In this document: positions 34,636 through 43,982 of the stretch, one piece after another
How the letters are laid out: each line of letters opens with the position of its first letter
Numbering within the stretch: the first letter of the stretch is position 1
DNA from: Bacillus sp. CECT 9360
GTDB taxonomy: Bacteria; Bacillota; Bacilli; Bacillales; DSM-1321
DNA length: 64,000 nt
Direction of reading: 5' to 3'
Assembly: GCF_918741275.1 (NCBI RefSeq)
Contig: NZ_CAKKNA010000019.1
Location: forward strand, 1 to 64,000
Translations under genes and position numbers: made by a program
The notes under the pieces: generated by a model
Seen by the model: only the letters and a program-made list of their open reading frames with translations
Databases searched by the model: none
Told to the model about the DNA's origin: nothing

Positions 34636-34809
34636 ATGAAAAAACTCGGTTGGATTTTATCAGTGGTAGGAGCGTTTTTGATTATAGGTAGTGTACTGTA
34701 TCCTTTAGACTTTATAGAAAAGACGACTTTTCTCGTCATGATATTAGGCGGTGCCGGAGTCATGTTTGCTGGGTCCATGATACGAAGTTTTTCGATGTTG
34801 AAGAAATGA
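34636..34809 (+). CDS. Small two-helix membrane protein
   Basis: A 57-residue protein made of two hydrophobic helices (LGWILSVVGAFLIIGSVLY and TTFLVMILGGAGVMFAGSM) with a charged loop. Its family is unknown to me. The ATG at 34636 has GGTAGGGG upstream and is preferred over one seven codons earlier. It is followed closely by another small membrane gene and the SpoIISA-like toxin gene, all on the plus strand. Confidence 0.65.
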   Translation: MKKLGWILSVVGAFLIIGSVLYPLDFIEKTTFLVMILGGAGVMFAGSMIRSFSMLKK

Positions 34810-34829
34810 AAAAGTCGTGAGGTGAACAA

Positions 34830-35134
34830 ATGGTTGAGAATGCTAATTCTGAATTAAGAAGAATAAGAATAACGCTGATTATATTAGCAATAATTGTTGC
34901 GTTTACATCAGGTGGTCGCACGGTATCAATAGATCATGAATCGTATGATAGTGACTTCAATGAAGACGAGCCAGTTTATAACTCAAATATGGTACCTTTG
35001 GAAGATCGCTATTCGGTGTCTTAACTAGCGACCCCATTGATTTAGAAAAAGTAGTAAAAGTCTATTATTATGACAAAAAGCAAAATAAACTCATTTACAA
35101 GAATGAAGCGATTCTTGACAGCTTAGAGCAATGA
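34830..35134 (+). pseudogene. Small membrane protein, frameshifted
   Basis: The first frame gives MVENANSELRRIRITLIILAI with one transmembrane helix and runs to VPLEDRYSVS. A one-base slip near 35000 (in CCTTTGGAAG) would join it to a protein-like frame GRSLFGVLTSDPIDLEKVV ... LIYKNEAILDSLEQ ending at 35134, for about 101 residues in all. I do not recognise the family. AGGTG precedes the start. It lies 19 bases before the toxin gene and may be read with it. Confidence 0.55.
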
Positions 35135-35153
35135 GATATTTGAGGGGATGGCT

Positions 35154-35948
35154 ATGTTTCTAAATACATATTTTGGGGTTTTAATAGTCTTTGTAGTTTT
35201 CACCTGGTTGTTTGCGATCATAAAACCATTGAATTATGGGATTTATCTGAAGCTTTTACGGAAAACCTTGTATGTCATTTTTATTTTGGCGCTTGGATTG
35301 GGAATCATTTTTGACAGGGTAGACTTAAATGATTGGCTATTTATTGTGACAGTAACCGCGGTTACCGTCTTTATTGATTTATCGGTTTTAATGACGCCGA
35401 GCATCTTAAAAATCTGGAGGACCGAGTTTCAAAATGGCAGCGAATTTCTTGAAGAAATGATTAAGAAAAACGATAAAATCCAAAAAAGCATGGTTTCAAA
35501 AGTAGGATATATGTCCATTCTAATCCAACAATCCGATCAATACTTTAAAGATGTGCAAATACCGGCAGATCATCAAGAATATGCGAAGGGTTTAGAAACC
35601 TATTTAGAGCAATATAGTGACGAGTTTGGATTAAAGGTTCAAATCCGGGAATTCCCAACATTTTTTCATGAAAATGAAAGCGAAATAAAGGATAAGATTA
35701 AAGCGGAATTGATCAAGATCGACCGTATCAATAATTTCGACATTAATTATAAAAATATAGATGAGTATATTGACGCAGTTTACAACTCTGAAATCATCTC
35801 AATGGTCGAAAACGACAGCATGATCATCCCCATTTATTTAGAAAATAGAAATATAATCATCATTCTGAAAAATGATAAAGGGACGTTATTAGAGGTGGAT
35901 GGGGTCCATATTGCAAATTTAGTTTATCTATTCGATTCATATAGGTAA
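35154..35948 (+). CDS. SpoIISA-like membrane toxin
   Basis: A 264-residue protein with the layout of B. subtilis SpoIISA (248 residues): three N-terminal transmembrane segments (about 5-22, 36-53, 60-80), then a cytoplasmic GAF-like domain with EYAKGLETYLEQYSDEFGLKV and MIIPIYLENRNIIIILKNDKG matching the order of SpoIISA segments. SpoIISA damages the membrane and kills the cell unless neutralised by SpoIISB. The ATG at 35154 has GAGGGG six bases upstream. A small basic gene follows, as expected for its antitoxin. Identity is low, so the assignment rests on architecture, length and context. Confidence 0.75.
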   Translation: MFLNTYFGVLIVFVVFTWLFAIIKPLNYGIYLKLLRKTLYVIFILALGLGIIFDRVDLNDWLFIVTVTAVTVFIDLSVLMTPSILKIWRTEFQNGSEFLEEMIKKNDKIQKSMVSKVGYMSILIQQSDQYFKDVQIPADHQEYAKGLETYLEQYSDEFGLKVQIREFPTFFHENESEIKDKIKAELIKIDRINNFDINYKNIDEYIDAVYNSEIISMVENDSMIIPIYLENRNIIIILKNDKGTLLEVDGVHIANLVYLFDSYR

Positions 35949-35998
35949 TTTAGTGTTATAATGGGTATATACAAAACACTGGAACAGGAGGGAGTTTT

Positions 35999-36169
35999 AT
36001 GACGATAAAAAGCAATAGAAGTACAAGCAGAAGGTCAGAGTCTTCAGCAAAGAGTAACTCTTCTTCCGGCCAAAGGGTTACGCATCTCTCTGAAAAATCA
36101 ACGAGTAAACTGTCGAAAAAAGTACATGAACTAAACAAAAAAGCACTCACCTATATATCCAATCAATAA
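35999..36169 (+). CDS. SpoIISB-like antitoxin
   Basis: A 56-residue, Ser- and Lys/Arg-rich, probably disordered peptide (MTIKSNRSTSRRSESS ... LTYISNQ) with a strong AGGAGGGAG site, 50 bases after the SpoIISA-like gene. B. subtilis SpoIISB is also 56 residues, basic and disordered until bound. There is no sequence proof of binding; the call depends on position, size and charge. A terminator follows directly. Confidence 0.65.
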   Translation: MTIKSNRSTSRRSESSAKSNSSSGQRVTHLSEKSTSKLSKKVHELNKKALTYISNQ

Positions 36170-36202
36170 AAGACAAAGTGATTCATTCCACTTTGTCTTT
36201 TG
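36168..36202 (+). terminator. Terminator of the SpoIISAB-like module
   Basis: AAAAGACAAAGTG and CACTTTGTCTTTT form a 13-bp stem with an 8-base loop and a T-rich tail. Confidence 0.88.
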
Positions 36203-36272
36203 TTTGCAGAAAGGAAAGTATTAAACTTTCCCTCCTGCACAAGTGCAACGATGCCTTATCTTCGCCCTACCG

Positions 36273-36296
36273 CTCGCCAATCGGCGAGTTTTCTTT
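36273..36296 (+). terminator. Orphan terminator-like hairpin
   Basis: CTCGCC and GGCGAG (loop AATC) are followed by TTTTCTTT, identical to the yneT terminator at 5478. No gene ends just before it on the plus strand. Confidence 0.6.
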
Positions 36297-36354
36297 GTAT
36301 TCTCCCATAGACTTTTGCATATAATACAAAAAACGGCTTAGGTGGGAGATCGTT

Positions 36355-36495
36355 ATGTTTTGGAAGAGAAATGATAAAAACAAGAACGAAAAAGATAACA
36401 AGAAAATTACCGTATACAAGGGTGAGACGAAAATGAGCAAAGAAAATCAACATGCTTTAAAAATCCTAAAAGCCATAAAGGATAGACTGGTCTAA
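36355..36495 (+). CDS. Small highly charged protein (46 residues)
   Basis: The frame MFWKRNDKNKNEKDNKK ... ALKILKAIKDRLV has a GGGAG site at suitable distance. It is Lys/Asn-rich with a C-terminal helix. Its family is unknown. It overlaps the end of the convergent DUF3900 gene by four bases. Confidence 0.5.
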   Translation: MFWKRNDKNKNEKDNKKITVYKGETKMSKENQHALKILKAIKDRLV

Positions 36496-37565
36496 CTATC
36501 GTCCATCCCTTTCTTACGAATCTTCTCCATAACCCCCTGTAAATCGTCCGGCTTATGAAATTCAATCGGCGAAACTCCTTTTTCAAAGGTAATTGAGTCA
36601 GCTTCAACGAGGAGAATGTATTTGCCGTTAATTTTGCCTAGATGAATAGTATCGCCAAAGCTACCAAGCAGTCCTTTGATTTCGGTTTCACCGAGCTTCA
36701 TCTTTAACTGAGCTTCAGGCGTATGTTCTACAATCTGGGCGACTGCTTCGACTACCTGATTCGTATCCAAACGCTCCCGAATTTCACGCTTTTCGCTCGC
36801 CTCCCAGATTTCCAAGTCTTCTTCAAACTGCTTCAGTTCCTCGCTGTTATCTTCAAAGGTTTCATACACATGCTCCTGAACCATGTTCATGACCTGGGCT
36901 TTCATAATTTCAGGCATCGATTCGCCGTATTCGACGAATTTCAGAAAGTCCTCAAAGTAGCGGGCATGGGAGGCCTGGTGGATTTTCAGTTCACCTTCTT
37001 CGACCATGCCTTCTTCGGGCATGTATGGGTATTGGATCGATTTCATATTTTTTGTGGTAATCGCCATTTCAACATTCCGGATCAGTGAAGATTCATCGGA
37101 TATCGAGGCGACTTTTGGTTCAAAGTCACATTTCATGATAAAGACGAACGGCTCATCAAAATACTTTGTCAGCTTAGCCGCAGCAACCAAAAAGACACCG
37201 CCGCGGACAGCACTCGTATCAAGATAGGAGCGGACGAACTGTTCACTTTCTTCATGGAAGGCTTCCTTTGTTTCCGCAAGCCTGACCCGATTGAAAAGAT
37301 TATAATTAGGATTGGAATCAAGCTCATGGCCTTCTTCGACAATAAAATGGCCGATTTTGGTAGGGACCTGCTCGGCTTTAGGATGGCGGTCCACTTTGCG
37401 CTTTGAAATTTTCATAAGTTCCCCATCAAGGAATTCCTTTAAAGGACTGCTTTCGTAATCTCCAGTATCAAGGGTTTGGAAATGCTTAAACCGTTTGTCG
37501 GCTTGTTCTCCTTTGCCGTCGACATGAATGACATAAAAGGATAAAAATGTGATCGAAAAATCCAT
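36492..37565 (-). CDS. DUF3900-like protein
   Basis: A 357-residue soluble acidic protein (MDFSITFLSFYVIHVDGKGEQADKRF ... FHKPDDLQGVMEKI) that resembles the DUF3900 family of Bacillus, distantly like nucleoid-associated NdpA/YejK in layout. Its function is unknown. ATG at 37565 follows AGGTGG; a GTG three codons earlier is less likely. It is divergent from the phosphodiesterase gene. Confidence 0.65.
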   Translation of the reverse strand: MDFSITFLSFYVIHVDGKGEQADKRFKHFQTLDTGDYESSPLKEFLDGELMKISKRKVDRHPKAEQVPTKIGHFIVEEGHELDSNPNYNLFNRVRLAETKEAFHEESEQFVRSYLDTSAVRGGVFLVAAAKLTKYFDEPFVFIMKCDFEPKVASISDESSLIRNVEMAITTKNMKSIQYPYMPEEGMVEEGELKIHQASHARYFEDFLKFVEYGESMPEIMKAQVMNMVQEHVYETFEDNSEELKQFEEDLEIWEASEKREIRERLDTNQVVEAVAQIVEHTPEAQLKMKLGETEIKGLLGSFGDTIHLGKINGKYILLVEADSITFEKGVSPIEFHKPDDLQGVMEKIRKKGMDDS

Positions 37566-37701
37566 AAAATCCACCTATTTCTATAAAGTAACTTCAATCA
37601 GTATAGAAAAGGGAATCGTAATCGTCAAATGAATTTTCCTATATGATTTCTTTCCCTCAATCAGGGTAGAATCCTTAGAAAGACAATGGAGGAGGGAGAC
37701 G

Positions 37702-38199
37702 ATGAAAATCGTAATTATTTCTGATACCCATATGCCAAAAATGGCAAAAAATCTCCCGGCCAGCCTGATTGAAGGACTTAAGGGTGTCGACTTGATCATC
37801 CATGCCGGAGATTGGCAAACCCTGGATGTGTACGAGCAACTATTACAATATGCAACGGTTGCAGGAGTCAGCGGGAATGTTGATGGGACCGATATAAAAG
37901 AAAAATTTGGAGAGAAAATGATTTTACAGCTAAACTGTAAACGGATCGGCGTCGTCCATGGCCATGGTCAGAAGGGAACGACCGAAAAAAGAGCCCATGC
38001 TGCTTTTAAAGACGATCATGTGGACATGATCATTTTCGGCCATTCCCATATACCAGTGAAGAAAGAAATGGACGGGGTTCTCTTATTCAATCCTGGCTCG
38101 CCGACGGATAAAAGACGCCAACCTGCTTTTTCTTATGGGCTGCTGCACATTACAGATACCATCCATGCTGAACATGTTTTTTATAATAATAAAGGTTAA
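37702..38199 (+). CDS. YfcE/MJ0936-type phosphodiesterase
   Basis: A 165-residue calcineurin-like phosphoesterase. The metal site is visible as ISDTHMPK (D8, H10), HAGDWQT, SGNVDG, VVHGHGQK and FGHSHIPV, with NPGSPTDKR at the end, so all ligands are kept. Such enzymes hydrolyse phosphodiesters, often in vitro with p-nitrophenyl substrates; the natural substrate is unknown. It starts with GGAGGGAG before the ATG. Confidence 0.9.
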   Translation: MKIVIISDTHMPKMAKNLPASLIEGLKGVDLIIHAGDWQTLDVYEQLLQYATVAGVSGNVDGTDIKEKFGEKMILQLNCKRIGVVHGHGQKGTTEKRAHAAFKDDHVDMIIFGHSHIPVKKEMDGVLLFNPGSPTDKRRQPAFSYGLLHITDTIHAEHVFYNNKG

Positions 38200-38309
38200 A
38201 AAATTATTTCGGAAGCCGATATAATCTCTGTAAGTTATTTTACTATAATTAAAAAATGGATATAGGTTGAACCTACATCTAGAAAAACTTTTAGGGGAAT
38301 GATGCTGGT

Positions 38310-39608
38310 ATGAAAAGCCTGTTAACGAGAAGCAAAAACATCGAGGAAAAAAAGTACGACCAGTTCAGCAATAAGGTACATATGCAATTACAGGATCACC
38401 CGGATGTACTAACCCAAATTAAAATGATTGGCTTGACAAACCGAGATTTATGTATCATCCGTTCCCTCCAGCCTTTGGTGAAGGAACATCTGGAAGTGTT
38501 AGTGGCAAACTTCTATAAAAATCTTGAACACGAACCTTCGTTAATGAATATCATTAACGACAACAGCACGGTCAGTCGGTTAAAAACCACCCTGCATAAG
38601 CATATCTATGAGATGTTCAGCGGGCAAATAAATGATGGATTTATTAAACAAAGAAACATCATTGCCCATGTCCACGTAAGGATAGGGTTACAGCCCAAAT
38701 GGTATTTGGCTGCTTTTCAGGACTTGTTAAACAGCTTGATCGAAGCGATAACACCAACATATCGGGAGATTAAAGAATACCAGGAAGCGGTACTGGCCGT
38801 TACCAAAATATTGAGCCTGGAACAGCAACTCGTCTTAGAGGCTTATGAGCAGGAAAACGAGCGAATCAGGCAAATCGGTGAAAATGAAAAAGAAGAACTT
38901 AGGCAGAATGTGAACCGGAATGCGGAAGATCTTGCGGCAATCAGTGAACAGACAAGCGCAGGCACACAAGAAATTGTCGCGAAAATAAATGAAATCCACT
39001 CGTTCACAGAAAAAGGATCAGAGGCAGCCCGAAACGCTGAAACCAAATCAAGGGACGGCTCAATGAGGCTGAAGAAGATTGAAGAAGTCATGAAGGATAC
39101 ACAGCAGAACATGGAGAAGATTTCTGAGGATATGGAACAGTTAACGGATACCTCGAAGCAAATTGATTCCATCGTGGCCATGGTTACCTCGATTGCCGAT
39201 CAAACGAATTTACTCGCTTTAAATGCTGCGATTGAAGCTGCAAGGGCAGGGGAGCATGGAAAAGGCTTTGCGGTCGTTGCCGGGGAAGTTCGTAAGCTTG
39301 CCGAGAACACAAAAGATTCTGTATCCGAAGTATCAAAACTGATCGGCGGAATCAGTAGTTATTCCAGTGCCGTCCATTCATCGATCACTCAAGTGAATGA
39401 AGACGTAAAACAAAGTGCGATCGAAACAAGGAAGACGAGCGATTTTTTCTCTGAAATAGTCGATTCAATGGGCGGTGTAAAGGAACAAAATGTAAGTATT
39501 TCCGGCGAAGTAAATCAATTAAGAGAAATTCTCGAAGGAATCAGTGGTGCCATTGAACAGGTTGCCATTTCGTCTGATGAATTAACGAAAATGACTATGA
39601 CGCTATAG
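38310..39608 (+). CDS. hemAT: Heme aerotaxis transducer HemAT
   Basis: A 432-residue soluble chemoreceptor, the same length as B. subtilis HemAT. The N-terminal globin domain (about 1-180) has the proximal heme His as H122 in [14 protein letters not shown] and the distal-side Tyr in NFYKNL (Y69). The C-terminal methyl-accepting signalling domain has the hairpin tip [38 protein letters not shown]. It senses O2 and passes the signal to CheA. No transmembrane segments are present. It is a single gene with its own terminator. Confidence 0.95.
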   Translation: MKSLLTRSKNIEEKKYDQFSNKVHMQLQDHPDVLTQIKMIGLTNRDLCIIRSLQPLVKEHLEVLVANFYKNLEHEPSLMNIINDNSTVSRLKTTLHKHIYEMFSGQINDGFIKQRNIIAHVHVRIGLQPKWYLAAFQDLLNSLIEAITPTYREIKEYQEAVLAVTKILSLEQQLVLEAYEQENERIRQIGENEKEELRQNVNRNAEDLAAISEQTSAGTQEIVAKINEIHSFTEKGSEAARNAETKSRDGSMRLKKIEEVMKDTQQNMEKISEDMEQLTDTSKQIDSIVAMVTSIADQTNLLALNAAIEAARAGEHGKGFAVVAGEVRKLAENTKDSVSEVSKLIGGISSYSSAVHSSITQVNEDVKQSAIETRKTSDFFSEIVDSMGGVKEQNVSISGEVNQLREILEGISGAIEQVAISSDELTKMTMTL

Positions 39609-39623
39609 TTAAAACTTTAATAG

Positions 39624-39646
39624 CCGGCATTTTTGCCGGTTTTTGA
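39624..39646 (+). terminator. hemAT terminator
   Basis: CCGGCA and TGCCGG with a TTTT loop are followed by TTTTTG. Confidence 0.75.
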
Positions 39647-39782
39647 TTATCAGTTTTTTAGAGATATACAGTGAATATCATAACCCGATACCTCGATAAA
39701 ATTCAGACATCTTACATATACATATTCGGCTTCACTTCTCCTAACACTAAGGGAAAATGGTGATTTAGGGGGAGAAAATGAA

Positions 39783-41120
39783 ATGGCATCCGGAAAAGAT
39801 CAGGCCTCCGGGTCTGAAAAAGGGAATTTAAAGTGGTGGCAGCTATCACTCCTAGGAGTCGGTTGCATCATCGGAACAGGTTTCTTCCTTGGTACGGGAA
39901 TCGGAATTAAAACAGCCGGCCCTTCGATTCTTATCGCCTTCATAATTGCCGCATTTTCCACTTATGTAGTGTTTGATGCACTTGCCCGACTGACTGCGGA
40001 ACATCCAGAAAAGGGTTCTTTTTGCGCATATGCCAATCATGCGTTTGGCAGATGGGCGGGGTTTAGCAACGGCTGGATGTACTGGTCTGCCGAGATATTA
40101 ATCACGGGTAGCCAGCTTACCGCATTAGGATTATTTACCCGTTTCTGGTTTCCGCATCTGCCCTTATGGATGCTGGCAACGGTTTATGCCGTGCTGGGCT
40201 TGATTGTCGTATTCATCGGCACAAATGGTTTTGAAAAGGTAGAAAATGTGATGGCGGTCATTAAAGTTCTCGGTATTCTCATGTTTATCGTAATTGCCGC
40301 TTTGGCCTTGTTTGGAATATTTGGGTACCATGGAAAAAAGCCCAATTTGTCATTGGATTATCAATCATTTTTTCCTAACGGAATGACAGGGCTTTGGTCT
40401 GCTTTAATTTTTGCTTTTTATACCTTTGGCGGAATTGAAATCATGGGCATGATGGCGAATGAGTTAAAGGATCCGAAAGACGGGCCAAAGGCTGGAAAGG
40501 TGATGCTTTCGCTGCTGGCAACCATCTATCTCTTGGCGGTCGGGCTCGCCGTCCTGTTAGTTCCCTGGACCAGGTTCAATACGAAAGAAAGTCCATTTGT
40601 TATCGCGCTTGCTGATTATCATTTATCGTTCGTACCGCATGCGTTTAACGCAATCTTGATCATTGCCGGCTTTTCGACGATGGCAGCTTCCTTATTTGCG
40701 GTAACGAATCTGCTTGTAACGCTGTCCAAAAGCGGGGATGCGCCAAAAGTTTTCGCCAAAAAAGGAAAATTTAAGGTCTCGCTACCTGCACTTGGAGTGA
40801 CAGCAGGCGGCCTTGCGTTTTCCATTATCATGTCCTTGCTGTTGCCGGAAAAAATTTATGAACATATTACCACGGCTGCGGGTTTAATGCTTTTATATAC
40901 ATGGACGCTTATCTTATTTTCTTTTAAAAAACTGATGAAATTAACACTAGCAGACAACATCAAAGGGCTGATTTGTATTCTGTTTATCTTGCTGGCTATA
41001 TCGGGAACGCTTCTTGAAAAAACAAGCAGACCCGGCTTATTCATTTCCATCGGGTTTCTTGTTGTCATTGCGGCTGCAACGTTAATTATGAGTCGAAGAT
41101 GGAAAACGAGTAAAACATGA
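39783..41120 (+). CDS. APC-family amino-acid permease
   Basis: A 445-residue transporter with about 12 transmembrane helices. The first helix has the unwound substrate motif GVGCIIGTGFFLGTG, and IFAFYTFGGIEIMGMMANELKDP is the helix-6 region typical of the family. The substrate is not predictable. It begins MASGKDQASG with GGGGGAGAAATGAA upstream. It is convergent with the LysE-type exporter. Confidence 0.88.
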   Translation: MASGKDQASGSEKGNLKWWQLSLLGVGCIIGTGFFLGTGIGIKTAGPSILIAFIIAAFSTYVVFDALARLTAEHPEKGSFCAYANHAFGRWAGFSNGWMYWSAEILITGSQLTALGLFTRFWFPHLPLWMLATVYAVLGLIVVFIGTNGFEKVENVMAVIKVLGILMFIVIAALALFGIFGYHGKKPNLSLDYQSFFPNGMTGLWSALIFAFYTFGGIEIMGMMANELKDPKDGPKAGKVMLSLLATIYLLAVGLAVLLVPWTRFNTKESPFVIALADYHLSFVPHAFNAILIIAGFSTMAASLFAVTNLLVTLSKSGDAPKVFAKKGKFKVSLPALGVTAGGLAFSIIMSLLLPEKIYEHITTAAGLMLLYTWTLILFSFKKLMKLTLADNIKGLICILFILLAISGTLLEKTSRPGLFISIGFLVVIAAATLIMSRRWKTSKT

Positions 41121-41125
41121 AGAAA

Positions 41126-41752
41126 TCAGGAGAGGAAAACCTTTGCCGCCTGAATGCCGAAATACAAGCCAAACCCTACGAGCGATAAGCCGGAAAGCAA
41201 TGATATCATTTTAAGAAGAGAAGGAGTTAAATACTTCCTTGCTATGCTAGCCATGAATGCCATTGATATATCCCAGATGACAATCCCAAGAAAAATGGCC
41301 GAGCAAATGAGCAACAAATGATTAAAGTCATATTTTGCAGACGCATTGGCCATCACGGACCCGAAGATCCCAAGCCAAAAAAGAATCGTGAGCGGGTTCG
41401 ATATCGACATAAAAAAACCCGAGAAAAATGATTTGGACAACGACTCTTTATTTCTCATTTCATTTTCTGATATTTTCCCGGCGCGGATCATGCTTTCAAT
41501 GCCGGTATAAGTGAGCACGAAGAAGCCAAACAGCCAGAGGAATGTTTTCATGAAGGGCGTTTCCAGAAAATGAACTACCCCCAGGTAAACGAGCGCCATA
41601 TATATGGCATCAGCCAATGCAGCTCCAAGGCCTAGTATCCAAGCATTCCAAAATCCATTCTTAATTCCTTGGTCAAGCTGGGCTGCATTGATGGGACCGA
41701 TTGGAGCAGCGAGTGATAATCCTAAAAAAATATAACCGATTAATGCGCTCAT
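41126..41752 (-). CDS. LysE/RhtB-family amino-acid exporter
   Basis: A 208-residue exporter with six hydrophobic spans. The first helix carries GLSLAAPIGPINAAQLDQGIKNGF, the hallmark of the LysE superfamily, and SNPLTILFWLGIFG follows near residue 117. It probably exports an amino acid or derivative. Its stop lies five bases from the permease stop. GAGGTG precedes the ATG. Confidence 0.88.
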   Translation of the reverse strand: MSALIGYIFLGLSLAAPIGPINAAQLDQGIKNGFWNAWILGLGAALADAIYMALVYLGVVHFLETPFMKTFLWLFGFFVLTYTGIESMIRAGKISENEMRNKESLSKSFFSGFFMSISNPLTILFWLGIFGSVMANASAKYDFNHLLLICSAIFLGIVIWDISMAFMASIARKYLTPSLLKMISLLSGLSLVGFGLYFGIQAAKVFLS

Positions 41753-42050
41753 CTTTTCACCTCATTTATTATGTTCGGGCAGTCTCGTACCATCTTATTC
41801 AGAAATCATGGGCCGTACTACAAAAATTTGGACAATCGTCTATGAGATTAAATGGTTGTAATTCGCTTTAGTCCATGCTATATTTACGTAGCGATGAGCT
41901 AATTTGTGTAAGCCGACGGACAAGCTTCGTTTGGATGTGGCCAAACGGTCCTTCGCCTCAAAACGCATCAAAGACGCCCGGCTATTGCCAGGCGTCTTTT
42001 TCAGTCTTTTACATAACAGGTTATCTTGAAGTTTAATCGAAATAGATAAT
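41753..42050 (+). ncRNA. Intergenic stretch with an orphan terminator; possible small RNA
   Basis: No gene fits here. A 7-bp hairpin CGTTTGG/CCAAACG (41928-41947) inside GGAC/GTCC is followed by a strong terminator (AAAGACGCC 41970-41978, GGCGTCTTT 41991-41999, T-run), though no plus-strand gene ends before it. A small RNA or a leader attenuator for the alcohol dehydrogenase is possible. Confidence 0.35.
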
Positions 42051-42108
42051 AGGGAAAAAGTCTTTCAGGCAAAAGTAGATATTGTTAGAGATAATGGGAG
42101 GAATGGTA

Positions 42109-43290
42109 ATGCCAGTTAACACGTTAGTTTTCAATCCGTTAAGCTATGTGGGATGGGGTTCCTTGCAGAAGCTCGTTCCGGTCGTGAAGAAATATGAAGC
42201 TGCTAAAATTTTGTTAATCACTGACCCGGCGCTTGAAACGTTTGGATTGACGGACAGGGTCAAAATACCGCTCGAAGAAGCGGGTTACGAGGTGGGTGTA
42301 TATACGGAAGTCGTACCCGAGCCACCGCTCGAGGTTGGAGAAAAATTGGTTGCTTATATGAAACAGCAGCAAATTGAATTAGTGATTGGCCTCGGGGGAG
42401 GAAGCGCGCTTGATCTAGCAAAGCTTGCCGCGGTATTGGCCGTCCATGATGGCAAAGTCGCTGATTATTTAAACTTATCTGGTACGAAACAAATCAATCA
42501 AAAAGGGCTTCCAAAGATTCTGATTCCAACAACGGCAGGCACGGGATCGGAAGTGACGAACATTTCTGTGCTCTCATTGGAAAGCACAAAGGATGTCATT
42601 GCCCATGATTATTTACTCGCTGACGCGGCGATTGTCGATCCAGAGCTTACGGTTTCCGTTCCGCCAAAGGTAACAGCGGCGACAGGGATCGATGCTTTGA
42701 CGCATGCCATCGAAGCTTATGTATCGGTGAACGCTAGTCCGACGACGGAAGGGCTATCACTTCAGGCTATCCGTCTGATCAGCCGTTCGCTTCGAAAAGC
42801 GGTCAAGGATGGTAATGATCAGCAGGCCCGCATCGATATGAGCGAGGGGAGTTACATGGCGGGACTTGCTTTCTTTAATGCAGGAGTTGCTGGTGTTCAT
42901 GCGCTTGCTTATCCGCTAGGCGGACAATTCCATATCGCTCACGGTGATTCAAACGCGGTCCTTTTGCCTTATGTGATGGGATACATCCGAAACAGCTGCA
43001 CGAAAAAGATGGCTGATATTCTGAATGCATTAGGCGGCAATGCCAGCAACGTGTCTGAGGAAGAAGCGAGCATTAGATGTGTTGAAGAGCTGAAAAGAAT
43101 GGTTGAAGATGTCGGGATACCCGGTACATTAGGAGAATTCGGGATTCCGGAAGAAGCTCTTGAAAAACTGACAGAGGATGGCGTTAAGCAAAAACGGCTA
43201 TTGGCTAGAAGTCCCCAGGAATTAAGAGAAGAAGATATTAGAGCGATCTATCGCTCGGCATTTGCCGGCAAGGTCGCCCAGCCTAGTTAA
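42109..43290 (+). CDS. Iron-containing alcohol dehydrogenase
   Basis: A 393-residue group III dehydrogenase using NAD(P)H. The nucleotide-binding GLGGGSALDLAK is near residue 94, PTTAGTGSEVTNISV follows, and the metal ligands are visible in DALTHAIEAYVS (D and H) plus GVHALAYPLGGQFHIAHGDSNA (two His). The natural alcohol or aldehyde is unknown. The ATG at 42109 follows GGGAGG; longer starts to 42082 are poorly supported. A GC-rich hairpin lies after the stop but without a T-run. Confidence 0.92.
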   Translation: MPVNTLVFNPLSYVGWGSLQKLVPVVKKYEAAKILLITDPALETFGLTDRVKIPLEEAGYEVGVYTEVVPEPPLEVGEKLVAYMKQQQIELVIGLGGGSALDLAKLAAVLAVHDGKVADYLNLSGTKQINQKGLPKILIPTTAGTGSEVTNISVLSLESTKDVIAHDYLLADAAIVDPELTVSVPPKVTAATGIDALTHAIEAYVSVNASPTTEGLSLQAIRLISRSLRKAVKDGNDQQARIDMSEGSYMAGLAFFNAGVAGVHALAYPLGGQFHIAHGDSNAVLLPYVMGYIRNSCTKKMADILNALGGNASNVSEEEASIRCVEELKRMVEDVGIPGTLGEFGIPEEALEKLTEDGVKQKRLLARSPQELREEDIRAIYRSAFAGKVAQPS

Positions 43291-43462
43291 GATTTTGCCC
43301 CTCTGTAAAAAGGAGGGGCACTCAAGGTTTATAACTAGTTTTTCAGGTGAATAAAGTACTACTGAGAGACTTGAATGGAAGCTGTGATTCAATCATCTCG
43401 TCATAAAACTATCATTACACTCATACATTACAAGATATGAAACGATTAAAGAGGAGAAGCCA

Positions 43463-43804
43463 ATGGACTTAATAAAAAGAAAAATCTTCATGCTGCTCAT
43501 TTTACTGGCAGTTTTAATCGGGTTGTTAATCTTATGGCTAGGGAGCTCAGGCGCGGTCATGCGGGAAGCGGAAGTCGTCGAAAAATATTACTCACCGAAC
43601 GGATCCGGCAAGGTGCGAGGCATCACCTCGAATGAAGTCGCGGAAGTAAATGCCAGCGGCAGCAGTCCGACCTGTGCCATGAAATTCAGTAATGATAGGA
43701 TACTGATTTTGGATTGTGATAAGTATCTTGATTACCAAATTGGAGATAAAGTAGAAATTTCCTATCGAAGAGGGGAAATTACCGAGATACGCGGAAGAGA
43801 TTAG
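43463..43804 (+). CDS. Membrane-anchored small protein of unknown function
   Basis: A 113-residue protein with one N-terminal transmembrane helix (about 9-26) and an extracytoplasmic beta-rich domain with two cysteines (SPTCAMKF and ILDCDKY) that could form a disulfide. I do not recognise the family. AGAGGAG precedes the ATG. It stands in a group of small unknown genes. Confidence 0.65.
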   Translation: MDLIKRKIFMLLILLAVLIGLLILWLGSSGAVMREAEVVEKYYSPNGSGKVRGITSNEVAEVNASGSSPTCAMKFSNDRILILDCDKYLDYQIGDKVEISYRRGEITEIRGRD

Positions 43805-43982
43805 TCATGTTTTCAGCAGAAAACGTTCCTATTGTTTCGACAATTAGAAGGATTGATATACGGATTTATACGGGAAACGACATCATTTTAAAGGGAAAAT
43901 GAGATGTTGGGTAAAAATTTCCATTGCATTATTTTCTGAAAACCCCGATAAATATAGTAATACAGTGTTAGGGGGAAATATG

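Noticed and set aside
43300-43325. Terminator after the alcohol dehydrogenase
   Set aside because: GCCCCTC/GGAGGGGC pairs well, but no T-run follows on either strand.
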